Shown in pieces: positions 1 through 7,600 of a stretch of 17,709 bases of DNA. A model generated the notes under the pieces. That model made no database searches. It saw nothing but the letters and a program-made list of their open reading frames with translations, and had not been told where the DNA came from. Source of the stretch: an uncultured Anaerolineales bacterium (GTDB lineage Bacteria; Chloroflexota; Anaerolineae; Anaerolineales; Villigracilaceae); NCBI GenBank assembly GCA_938008865.1, contig CALLJA010000100.1, positions 1 to 17,709 on the forward strand, read 5' to 3'. Numbering within the stretch: position 1 is the first letter of the stretch; each line of letters opens with the position of its first letter. The translations under genes and the position numbers were made by a program.

Positions 1-42
1 GTCTGGCGCGGTCTGGAAGCGTTATTTCCGCCTGAACAATAA
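1..42 (+). CDS. possible C-terminal tail of an upstream gene (partial)
   Basis: The frame starting at base 1 reads VWRGLEALFPPEQ and stops at TAA 40-42. The residues resemble an ordinary protein tail, but 13 codons are too few to name a family. Another frame is open until about base 76, so the choice of frame is not secure. The upstream part lies outside the window. Confidence 0.35.
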   Translation, partial: VWRGLEALFPPEQ

Positions 43-48
43 AAATAT

Positions 49-104
49 CCAAAGATTGCACAGAGATTCTCTTTAAAAATCTGTGAAATCTGCGCAATCT
101 GTGG
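49..104. repeat. imperfect intergenic palindrome with AGATT/AATCTGTG units
   Basis: The left arm (about 50-75) contains AAAGATTGCACAGAGATT. The right arm (about 76-104) contains AATCTGTGAAATCTGCG followed by CAATCTGTGG. The right arm is nearly the reverse complement of the left, so the segment can fold into one long imperfect hairpin. The right arm also repeats ATCTG three times. It lies directly between the end of the putative upstream gene and the NUDIX gene. Similar AGATT-based palindromes are scattered in intergenic regions of some bacterial genomes; membership in such a family is an inference. Confidence 0.55.
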
Positions 105-111
105 ACGCCCC

Positions 112-141
112 ATGCAGAAACAAGAAAGCCAACAATCATGA
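112..141 (+). other. possible nine-residue upstream ORF coupled to the NUDIX start
   Basis: ATG 112 opens MQKQESQQS, and its TGA stop (139-141) overlaps the NUDIX start codon (138-140) in the ATGA arrangement. The NUDIX ATG has no clear Shine-Dalgarno sequence of its own, so reinitiation from this mini-ORF is conceivable. It may equally be chance. No codon-usage or conservation evidence is available. Confidence 0.2.
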
Positions 142-602
142 TCCTCGCCACCCTTTGCTACATCAAACATAACGGACGCACGTTGATGGTCCACCGCAAC
201 CGCAAGCCGGACGACATCCACGCAGGCAAGTGGAACGGGCTGGGCGGCAAGGTCGAGGCAGGCGAAAGCCCCGAGATGTGCATCCGCCGCGAGGTGCTGG
301 AAGAATCGGGGCTGACCATCCATGACCCGTACCTGCATGGACTGCTCATCTTCACCAACTTCAAAGGCCAGGGCTGGTACGTGTTCGTCTTCACCGCGGC
401 GCAATTCGACGGCGACCTGATTGACTCGCCCGAAGGGCATCTCGAATGGATTCCCGACGCGGAGTTCGACTCCCTGTCCCTGTGGCCCAGCGACCGTATC
501 TTCCTGCCGTGGATCGGGGGTGGCCGTTTCTTCTCAGCGCACTTCCTCTACGAGGGTGAGACTATGCTGGACTACGACGTCTCGTTCTATCCCCCGCTTT
601 GA
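138..602 (+). CDS. NUDIX hydrolase, MutT/8-oxo-dGTP diphosphatase-like
   Basis: The protein has 154 residues. NUDIX enzymes hydrolyse nucleoside diphosphates linked to another moiety, and MutT-type members remove oxidised nucleotides such as 8-oxo-dGTP in the cytoplasm. A complete Nudix box is visible: G37, E43, then REVLEESGL at 51-59, matching GX5EX7REUXEEXGU, with the metal-binding glutamates E52, E55 and E56 present. KWNGLGGKVE just before the box is typical of the MutT/MTH1-like subgroup. The length is normal for a single-domain enzyme. The start at 138 gives the usual N-terminal strand (MILATLCYI) but lacks a strong ribosome-binding site. The gene is convergent with the histidine kinase gene and shares a terminator with it. 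The family is certain; the exact substrate is not. Confidence 0.9.
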   Translation: MILATLCYIKHNGRTLMVHRNRKPDDIHAGKWNGLGGKVEAGESPEMCIRREVLEESGLTIHDPYLHGLLIFTNFKGQGWYVFVFTAAQFDGDLIDSPEGHLEWIPDAEFDSLSLWPSDRIFLPWIGGGRFFSAHFLYEGETMLDYDVSFYPPL

Positions 603-615
603 TTTTGGACGGCAT

Positions 616-658
616 AAAAACGGAGCGCCGAAGTTTATCTTCGGCGCTCCGTTTTTTT
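616..658. terminator. bidirectional intrinsic terminator
   Basis: A perfect 13-bp stem pairs 621-633 (CGGAGCGCCGAAG) with 639-651 around the loop TTTAT. It is flanked by AAAAA on the left and seven T on the right, so it can end transcription from both sides. It lies between the NUDIX stop (602) and the convergent kinase gene. The T-run overlaps the TAA stop codon of the kinase (657-659). Confidence 0.93.
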
Positions 659-1871
659 ATCCGCGATGCGGCTGGGTCTTGCCGCTCCCGCCGCGCGGCA
701 GGTGAATCATGAACATGGTCCCGATGCCCATCTTGCTCTTGACCTCGATTCGCCCGCCGTGCCCCTGGATAATCTGCTTGCAGATCGAGAGTCCCAGCCC
801 GGTGCCTGAAGCCTTACCCTCATGCTCACGCACGCGGTAGAACTTTTCGAACAGGTGCGGCAGGGCCTGTTCGGGGATGCCCATGCCCGTGTCCTGCACC
901 GAGATGAAGATTTCGTTGTCGGCGGCCTCGGCGCGCAGGATGACCGATCCGCTGGGGCGGTTGTACTTGATGGCGTTGCTCAGCAGGTTGAGCAGCACCT
1001 GCTTGATCTTGTCTCGATCGGCTTCGAGGACGGGCAGCCCTTCGGGCGATTCCACCCGTACCTGGATACGCTCCTCTTCGGCCTTGGAAGCCATCACGTC
1101 CTTGCACTCGTAGAGCAGGTCCGCCAGGCTGAAAGCGGTCTTGCGAAATTGCACGCGGCCCGATTCGAGGCGGGCCAGGTCGAGGAAGGAGGAGGCCAGC
1201 GCGTTCAGGCGCAGGGTCTCGGTGTGGATGCTGTTGACGATCTGGTCGCGCTGTTCGTGCGACATCTCCGGGCGCAGCAGCAGGTAGGTGGCCGTGCTGA
1301 GCGAGGCCAGCGGGGTGCGCAGTTCATGCACGAACTCGGAGATCAGGTCTGATTGCTGGAAGAGGCGGGCGTTCTCGATGGCCACGGCGGCCTGGGCACC
1401 CAACACCAGCAGCATGGACTCGTCCTGGTCGGTGAATTTTCCGCCGTGTTTGTTGAGCGCCTCCAACGCACCGACGATCTTGTTCTTCGTGATGAGCGGC
1501 ACCCCCAGGATTGACTCGGTGGGAAAACCCGTGGTTTGTTCCACGTCACCGAAGAAACGCGGATCCTCGTGCGCGTTGGTGATGCGCACCGGCTTGCGGT
1601 TGGTGACGATCCAGCCAGCGATGCTTTTATCGATGGGAACTACCAGCCCGCGGCGGGTCGGCTCGTCGATGTTGGTTGCCACCTGGAAGTACAGCCGCCG
1701 AGCGGCATCGTCATACAGCAGGATCGAGGCAGCCTCGGCTCCACTCACCTCCGCCGCGGCGTGGACGATGCGTGAGAGCAGGATGTCCAGGTCGAGGGTC
1801 GAGGCCAGGTCGCGCGAAATGTCGATCAGGCGGCGGTAGCCGTCGAGCCGTTCGGTTTTGATCTCAGCCAT
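657..1871 (-). CDS. cytoplasmic GAF-domain sensor histidine kinase
   Basis: The protein has 404 residues when started at ATG 1871 (MAEIKTERL); the upstream in-frame ATG at 1913 lies inside the sirtuin gene and adds unlikely sequence. Domains in order: GAF (about 20-170), HisKA dimerisation and phosphoacceptor domain (FVHELRTPL, His182), and HATPase_c with an N-box (NLLSNAIKYN), G1 box (DTGMGIP) and G2 box (GTGLGLSI). There is no transmembrane segment or signal peptide, so it should sense an internal signal or ligand through the GAF domain. It is the last gene of the operon and overlaps the sirtuin stop by 8 nt, which suggests translational coupling. A likely partner is the receiver domain of the first gene in the operon (inference). 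The signal is unknown. Confidence 0.92.
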   Translation of the reverse strand: MAEIKTERLDGYRRLIDISRDLASTLDLDILLSRIVHAAAEVSGAEAASILLYDDAARRLYFQVATNIDEPTRRGLVVPIDKSIAGWIVTNRKPVRITNAHEDPRFFGDVEQTTGFPTESILGVPLITKNKIVGALEALNKHGGKFTDQDESMLLVLGAQAAVAIENARLFQQSDLISEFVHELRTPLASLSTATYLLLRPEMSHEQRDQIVNSIHTETLRLNALASSFLDLARLESGRVQFRKTAFSLADLLYECKDVMASKAEEERIQVRVESPEGLPVLEADRDKIKQVLLNLLSNAIKYNRPSGSVILRAEAADNEIFISVQDTGMGIPEQALPHLFEKFYRVREHEGKASGTGLGLSICKQIIQGHGGRIEVKSKMGIGTMFMIHLPRGGSGKTQPHRG

Positions 1872-2643
1872 GAAGGGTTTTCTCCACGATGGCGGGCAGG
1901 ACGCTGGCGACATCCTCGAGGATGTTCACATCCGCGCGCACGTTCAGGTAGGTGGGCGTGTTGTTGACGATGATCAGGTGCGCGCCGCGGTCCAGCGCCT
2001 GGATGGGCAGCCCTGCCACGGGCAGAACCTCCAGCGACGAACCCGCCACGACCATCAGGTCGCATTGACGGGCTTCACGCTGGGCCTCGTACCAGGCTGT
2101 CTGCGGCAATTGTTCGCCGAACAGGATCACGTCCGGCTTGAGCACCGCACCGCAATGCAGACAGTGCGGGATGTCGCCCGTCTCGACGAAGGGTTTTAAA
2201 TACGGCGCGGACTCGACCTGCCGAAAACATTGCGTGCAGGACAGGGTCCGCAGGGTGCCGTGCATTTCGATCACGCGCCGCGAGCCGGCCTTCTGGTGCA
2301 GGATGTCGATATTCTGGGTGATGACGGCCTGTAAGCGGCCGCTCGCTTCCAGTTGCGCCAGAGCCAGGTGCGCGGGGTTGGGCTGGGCATTGAAGATCTG
2401 GGCGGCCAGCGGGCGGAACCATTCGAAGAAGCGCTCGGGGGCGGTGCGGAAGGTGCTGAGCGAAGCCACTTCCAGCGGCTCGTCGCGCGACCACAGGCCC
2501 CTGCCCTCCGAGCGGAAGTCGGGGATGCCCGAGGGAGTGGAAAGGCCCGCTCCAGTCAGGACCACTGCGCGCTTTGCGCCACGGAATAGCGCGGCTGCAA
2601 ATTCGATGGCAGCCTGGGTCTGGCTGGAGAAGACGTCGGTCAT
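1864..2643 (-). CDS. SIR2-family NAD-dependent protein deacylase (sirtuin)
   Basis: The protein has 259 residues. Sirtuins remove acyl groups from lysines while consuming NAD, giving nicotinamide and O-acyl-ADP-ribose. The NAD-binding hallmark GAGLSTPSGIPDFRS starts at G31, TQNID is at 109-113, the catalytic His128 sits in EMHGTL, and four zinc cysteines lie at 136, 139, 161 and 164. GSSLEVLPV in the C-terminal Rossmann half is also typical. The Tyr/Arg pair of class III desuccinylases is not obvious after the GAG motif, so deacetylation is the better guess. ATG 2643 is chosen because it overlaps the upstream stop in an ATGA (2640-2643). The gene sits between a receiver-CpaE gene and a histidine kinase gene, which hints at acetylation control of that signalling unit (inference). 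Confidence 0.93.
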   Translation of the reverse strand: MTDVFSSQTQAAIEFAAALFRGAKRAVVLTGAGLSTPSGIPDFRSEGRGLWSRDEPLEVASLSTFRTAPERFFEWFRPLAAQIFNAQPNPAHLALAQLEASGRLQAVITQNIDILHQKAGSRRVIEMHGTLRTLSCTQCFRQVESAPYLKPFVETGDIPHCLHCGAVLKPDVILFGEQLPQTAWYEAQREARQCDLMVVAGSSLEVLPVAGLPIQALDRGAHLIIVNNTPTYLNVRADVNILEDVASVLPAIVEKTLHG

Positions 2644-3812
2644 CTCGCTTTCTCGCGCTCCAACACCAGGTCGGCCAGTTTGAAGAATTGCTGGGCGGTG
2701 ACGTTCGTCGGCTGGCAGACCACGGCGGGGGTTTGCATGCGCGCCGCCTGGTAGAACAGTTCGGGCGCGGGGGTCAGCGTGATGGCAATCGAGTGGCTGA
2801 GCTTCTCCTGCACCTGCGTCCACGGCATCTGCGTCTCAGAGCGGACGCGGTTATTCAGCACAGCAGTGACGGCCTTGCGGTCGATGCCCATGGCGGCAAT
2901 CTCGTCGATCAGGATCCTGGATTGGTGAATGGAATTGGGCAGGCCTTCGACCACCACGATCCGCTCCGCGCACATCGGCAGGATACGCTGCACGAAGGGC
3001 GGCAGGCCCACCCCCAGGTCCAGGATGACGAAGCGCGATAGCGTCGACAGGCGCGCAACCAGCGCCTCGTAATGCGCGACCTGCGAGGTCAGATGTACGT
3101 CGCGCGGGCTTTCGGAGGCGGCCAGCAGTTGGATGCCCGAGACGTGCGGGACCAGCGCCGCGCGTACCTTCTCGCGCGTGACCTCGACCGTGCCGCCGGA
3201 GAGCAGGTCGTTCAACTCCTTGCCGCCTGTCAGGCCGAGGTCCATGCCGAGCGTGCCCAGCCCGGGCGTCAACTCGGCCAGCACCACGTCGCATTGGGCG
3301 CGGCTGGAGAGTGCCGCCGCCAGGTTGGCCGCCACCGACGAGACGCCCAGCCCGCCGCGTGAGGCGAGCACGCCCACCATGAAGCCGCGGTGTTCCTGCC
3401 CAGCCCCAACGGACAGTCCGTCGCCGTCTTTTTTCTCGGAGCGGGCCAGCAGGGCGCGCACATGGGCTTGCAGTTCGGAGGGGTGGGTGGGTTTGGTCAG
3501 GTAGTCGTCTGCGCCAACCTCGAAGCCGGTCACTTTATCGTCCAGCTGGGTCTTGGCGGTGAACATCAAAATGGGGGTCGTGAGGGTGGTGGGATTCTTG
3601 CGCAAGCGGCGCGTGACCTCATACCCGTCCATGTCGGGCATCATCACGTCCAGTAGGATCAGGTCGGGCTTTTCTTCAAGGGCCTTGGCCAGTCCCTGCT
3701 CGCCGTTGGTGGCTGCGACGATGTCATAGCCCTGGCGTTGCAGCATCAGGCCGACCAGTCGCAGGGTATCCAGATCGTCGTCGATGATCAATATTTTTTC
3801 AGCCATGTGCAT
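2640..3812 (-). CDS. response regulator receiver fused to a CpaE/MinD-like pseudo-ATPase domain
   Basis: The protein has 390 residues, or 388 if it starts at the second ATG (3806); a purine-rich AAAGGA lies 4 nt before the first ATG and 10 nt before the second. Residues 6-125 form a receiver domain with the acidic pair D11/D12, phosphoacceptor D55 (LILLDVMMPD), T85 and K107 (YLTKP). Residues about 143-385 resemble the CpaE/TadZ/MinD P-loop family (GFMVGVLASRGG, then SSVAANLAAAL). The deviant Walker A reads SRGGLGVSS at 151-159: both lysines of the canonical KGGxGK are replaced, by R152 and V157, so ATP hydrolysis is doubtful. CpaE/TadZ proteins localise machinery such as Tad pili, but no pilus genes are nearby. 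It is the first gene of the operon with the sirtuin and GAF kinase. Confidence 0.88.
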   Translation of the reverse strand: MHMAEKILIIDDDLDTLRLVGLMLQRQGYDIVAATNGEQGLAKALEEKPDLILLDVMMPDMDGYEVTRRLRKNPTTLTTPILMFTAKTQLDDKVTGFEVGADDYLTKPTHPSELQAHVRALLARSEKKDGDGLSVGAGQEHRGFMVGVLASRGGLGVSSVAANLAAALSSRAQCDVVLAELTPGLGTLGMDLGLTGGKELNDLLSGGTVEVTREKVRAALVPHVSGIQLLAASESPRDVHLTSQVAHYEALVARLSTLSRFVILDLGVGLPPFVQRILPMCAERIVVVEGLPNSIHQSRILIDEIAAMGIDRKAVTAVLNNRVRSETQMPWTQVQEKLSHSIAITLTPAPELFYQAARMQTPAVVCQPTNVTAQQFFKLADLVLEREKAR

Positions 3813-3827
3813 CCATTCCTTTGATAA

Positions 3828-3856
3828 AGTCTAGCACAAAGCAGGATTTCGGGCAA
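3828..3856 (-). promoter_or_regulatory. sigma70-like promoter of the CpaE-sirtuin-kinase operon
   Basis: On the minus strand, TTGCCC (3851-3856) is followed after 17 bp by TAGACT (3828-3833). The predicted transcription start lies about 15 bases ahead of the ATG at 3812. It fits the gap between the upstream terminator and the first gene of the operon. Confidence 0.6.
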
Positions 3857-3884
3857 GATTATTGTATTTTTACACGCATAACCC

Positions 3885-3916
3885 CAAAAAATCAGCCTCC
3901 GTTTTTACGGAGGCTG
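3885..3916 (-). terminator. intrinsic terminator after the LuxR-type regulator
   Basis: A 10-bp perfect stem pairs 3907-3916 with 3893-3902 around a four-base loop. On the minus strand it is followed by a run of six T (complement of 3885-3890 plus 3891). It begins 5 nt after the response-regulator stop codon and isolates this operon from the CpaE operon downstream. Confidence 0.88.
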
Positions 3917-3921
3917 TCAAG

Positions 3922-4602
3922 TCATTTGCCGCGCGGTTCTCGCTGGACGATACCGCTTTGCCAGGCGTAGACGGCCACCTGGGTGCGGTCGGCCAGGTGC
4001 AGTTTGCTGAGAATGTTGCTGACGTGGCCTTTGACGGTATTTTCGCTGATGACCAGTTTCTCGGCGATCTGACTGTTGGTCAGGCCGTTGGCGATCAGTT
4101 TGAGCACGTCCAACTCGCGGTCGGTCAATTCGGTGAAGAGCGGTTGCTCCTCGGTATTCTCGCCGCGGATGTTCTCCAGCACGCGGGCCGCCACGCGCGG
4201 GTGCAGGGTTACCTCGCCTTGCAGGGCGCGGTGCAGCACCTCGACCAGTTTGTCCATCTTCATATCCTTGAGGATGTAGGCAATGGCGCCCGCCTTGAGC
4301 GCAGGGAAAATATGGACATCCTCGTGGTAGGAGGTCAGCACCACCACCTGGGTGCGCGGACTGATCTGCTTGATGCGGCGGGTGGCCTCCACCCCATCCA
4401 TACCCGGTGGCATGATCAGGTCGAGCAGAACGATATCGGGGATCAGTTCGGCCACCATGCTGATGGCTTCCTCGCCCGAGACGGCCTCGCCCACCACGTG
4501 GAACTCGGGCAGGGTGCCCAGGTAGGCGCGGATGCCGTTGCGGACCACCTCGTGGTCGTCCACAATCAGGATGCTCATGGGGGGCGTTATGGGATTCGTC
4601 AT
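3922..4602 (-). CDS. NarL/LuxR-family response regulator
   Basis: The protein has 226 residues. The N-terminal receiver domain (9-125) shows the acidic pair D15/D16, phosphoacceptor D61 (VLLDLIMPP) and conserved K112 (YILKD). The C-terminal LuxR helix-turn-helix (about 158-220) reads LTDRELDVLKLIANG, then the recognition part SENTVKGHVSNIL. It should be a DNA-binding transcription factor activated by phosphorylation. ATG 4602 overlaps the stop of the preceding sensor kinase in an ATGA (4599-4602); an internal ATG at 4578 is the alternative start and would remove MTNPITPP. The coupling makes the propeller kinase its cognate partner with good confidence. Targets are unknown; the divergent transporter operon is one candidate. 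Confidence 0.94.
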   Translation of the reverse strand: MTNPITPPMSILIVDDHEVVRNGIRAYLGTLPEFHVVGEAVSGEEAISMVAELIPDIVLLDLIMPPGMDGVEATRRIKQISPRTQVVVLTSYHEDVHIFPALKAGAIAYILKDMKMDKLVEVLHRALQGEVTLHPRVAARVLENIRGENTEEQPLFTELTDRELDVLKLIANGLTNSQIAEKLVISENTVKGHVSNILSKLHLADRTQVAVYAWQSGIVQREPRGK

Positions 4603-7600
4603 GGCTGCATATTCTCCATCTCTATCACTTCCATTATCTTGATCGGGACCTGGATCAGGACCCGCGTGCCTTGGCCGGGTTCGCTCTGGATCTGCAGACT
4701 GCCGCGGATGCTGGCTGCCCGCTCGCGGATGGACCTCAGGCCCATGCCGCGGATCTTCTGATTGACGTCGAAGCCGCGGCCGTTGTCTTCCACCGCCACC
4801 TCCAACTGGTCGGGGTGGTAGATGAGCGACACTTCCACCCGCGTGGCGGCGCTGTGGCGGGCGATGTTGGCCAGCGTTTCCTGAATGATACGATAGATCG
4901 CCTGTTCCGTGCCCAACTCGAGCGGGGTCTCGCCGCGGATGACCAGGTTGACCGGGATGTCGTTGCGGGTTTCCCACTCGAAGATGTACTCGCGCAGCGT
5001 GGTGGGCAGGCCCTTTTCCTGCAAGGCGATGGGGTAGATCTCCTGGATCAGAAAGGTCAATTCCTGGATGACTTCATAAACCAGGTTCTCGGCCTCGTTC
5101 AAATGCGAGCGGATATTAACCGGGTTGAGTTGGCTGAGGATGCCATTGGCTGTGCCCAACTGCGCCAGGGCGGCAAAGGCTTTTTGTTTGGCGCTATCGT
5201 GCAGGTCGCGCGCCAGGCGGTTGCGTTCCTCCATGACCGCCAGGTCTTTGGTTTGCTCGAACAATTGCATGTTGGCGATGGAGAGCGAGGCGCGCTGCAC
5301 GAGGGCAGTGAACAGGCGCACGATGTCTTCGTTGATGGCGCCCGGACGGGTGAATGCCACGTTGAATACGCCCACGGTGTGCGTGTCGACCACGATGGGC
5401 AGCAACACAAAGGACTGGATGCCTTCATTTAGGATGGCCTCGCGCAGGTCGGCGCGCAGCGCGGCGGCGTCGATCTCGGTCACGGTCAGCGGTTCGCCGT
5501 TGGCGAATACCTGACCGACCATGCCCTCTCCGCGCGCAAATTTCATGGCCGCCAGGGTCTTCGGCCCGAACCCGCGGCTGACGCGCGGCACAGCCAGCGA
5601 CTTTTCCTCGTCCCAGACGAAGACCGCGGCGCGGTCGGCGCGCAGGCTGTCGGAGGCCACATCCACCAGGGTGTGGAAGACCTGGTTGAAACTGACGGTG
5701 CGAAGAATGCGCTCGTCGGCTTCGTAGAGCGTTTCGATCTCGAGCGTGCGTTTCTCCAGGTCGCGCGTGCGCGAACGGACCAGGTCAGCCAGTTCACGGT
5801 TGCGGCGCTGGACGCGGTCGACGCGGTAGCGGTATCCGCCCGCGACGGCCAGCCCGAGCGCGAGCACGGCCAGTGCGCGGAACCAGGTGGTCTGCCAGAA
5901 GGGCGGCACGACCGTCACCTGGATGCGCAGGGGTGAATCGCTCCAGATGCCGTCGCTGTTCGAGCCGTTCAGCAGCAGGGTGTAGGTTCCGCCTGATAGG
6001 TTGGTGTAGCGCCCGTTGCGGCGCGTGCCGATGTAGTTCCAGGTGGTGTCGAAGTTTTCGAGCATGTAGGCGTACTGGTTACGGTTCGGCTGCCCGAAGG
6101 CCAGCGCCGCAAACTCGAACTCGAAGCCATTCTGGGGCCAGGTGAGGGTGATGGAGCGCGTGTACTGGATCTGCTGGTCGGTCTCGATCGGCTGGCCGTC
6201 CTGGGTGATTGAGGTGATGGTCACCGATGGGACGTACACACTGTCGGCAATCTGCAGCGGACGGAAGGAGTTGACGCCGTTGATGCCGCCGAAATACATC
6301 TCGCCGCGTGAGCTGAGGGCATAGGCACCCATGTTGAACTCGTTGCTCTGCAAACCGTCGCTGGCGGTGAAGACGCGGAAGGTTCCACTCTCGCGGTTGT
6401 AGCGTGCCAGGCCGTTATTGGTGCTCATCCATAGGTCGCCGGCGTCGTCTTCAAGGATGCCGTACACCACGTTGCTGGGCAGGCCGCTCTTCTCGGTGTA
6501 GTGGGCGAAACTGTCGCTCTCGGGCAGGTAACGGTCGAGGCCTCCGCCGCCGGTGCCGACCCACAGGTTGCCCTGACGGTCTTGAAACAGGGAAAAGACC
6601 AGATTGTTGCTCAGGCTGGCAGGCTGACCGGGGGTGTTGTAATAACTGATGAAGCCTTCGCCGCGGCTGTTGAGCCGGTGCAAGCCGCCGCCAAAGGTAC
6701 CGATCCACAGGTGGTGATTGGCGTCTTCGAGGATGGACACCACCTGGTTATCCTCGTTGGCCGAGTTAGGTATATAGTGGATGAAGGTGTCGGTCTGCGA
6801 TTCGAACTGGTCAAGGCCTTTGCCGGTCCCGGCCCAGAGCGTGCCGTTGCTGTCTTCGTATAGGGCGTAGACCGGCAGGCCTGAGAGTCCGAAATCATCG
6901 TTCTTGACGGACGGGTAGTAATGTTTGAATATGCCCGTGGCAGGGTCGAGACGGTCGAGCGCGCGTGATGTGCCGACCCAGATGTAGCCGTCCGAGCCGG
7001 AAAGGACGGAGTAGATGTCGTCACTGCTCAGGCTGTTGGGGTTCTGTGGGTCGTGGCGGTAATGGACAAAGCGCGAGGTGATCGGGTTGAAGCGATTCAG
7101 GCCCGCGCCATAGGTGCCGATCCACACCATGCCGCGCGCATCCACGTGAATGGGGAAAACCAGGTTTCCGCTCAGGCTGTTGGGATCGTTGGGGTCGTGG
7201 CGGTAATACGTGAAACGGTCCTGCTGACGGTTGTATTTGTTCAGGCCGCCGCTGTAGCTGCCCACCCATAGCACGCCGCTGTTGTCTTCGAAGATGCTGA
7301 GGATCGAGTCGCCGCTCAGGCTGTTGGTATTGGCGGGCTGGTTGCGGTAATGCACGAAGCGGTCGTTGCGGGCGTTGTAGAAATCGAGGCCGGCGTTGGT
7401 GCCCACCCATAATCCGCCGTTGTGATCGCGGTACAGGCTGAGGATGGTATTGTCGCCCAGGCTGTGAGAAACGCTGCCATGTTCGTAGCGCTTGAAGATG
7501 CCGGTCACGCGGTCGATGCGGGTCAGGCCGTTGCTGGTGCCCACCCACAAGTTGCCATCCGTGTCCTCCTGGATGGCGGAGATGCGGTTGTTGCCCAGGC

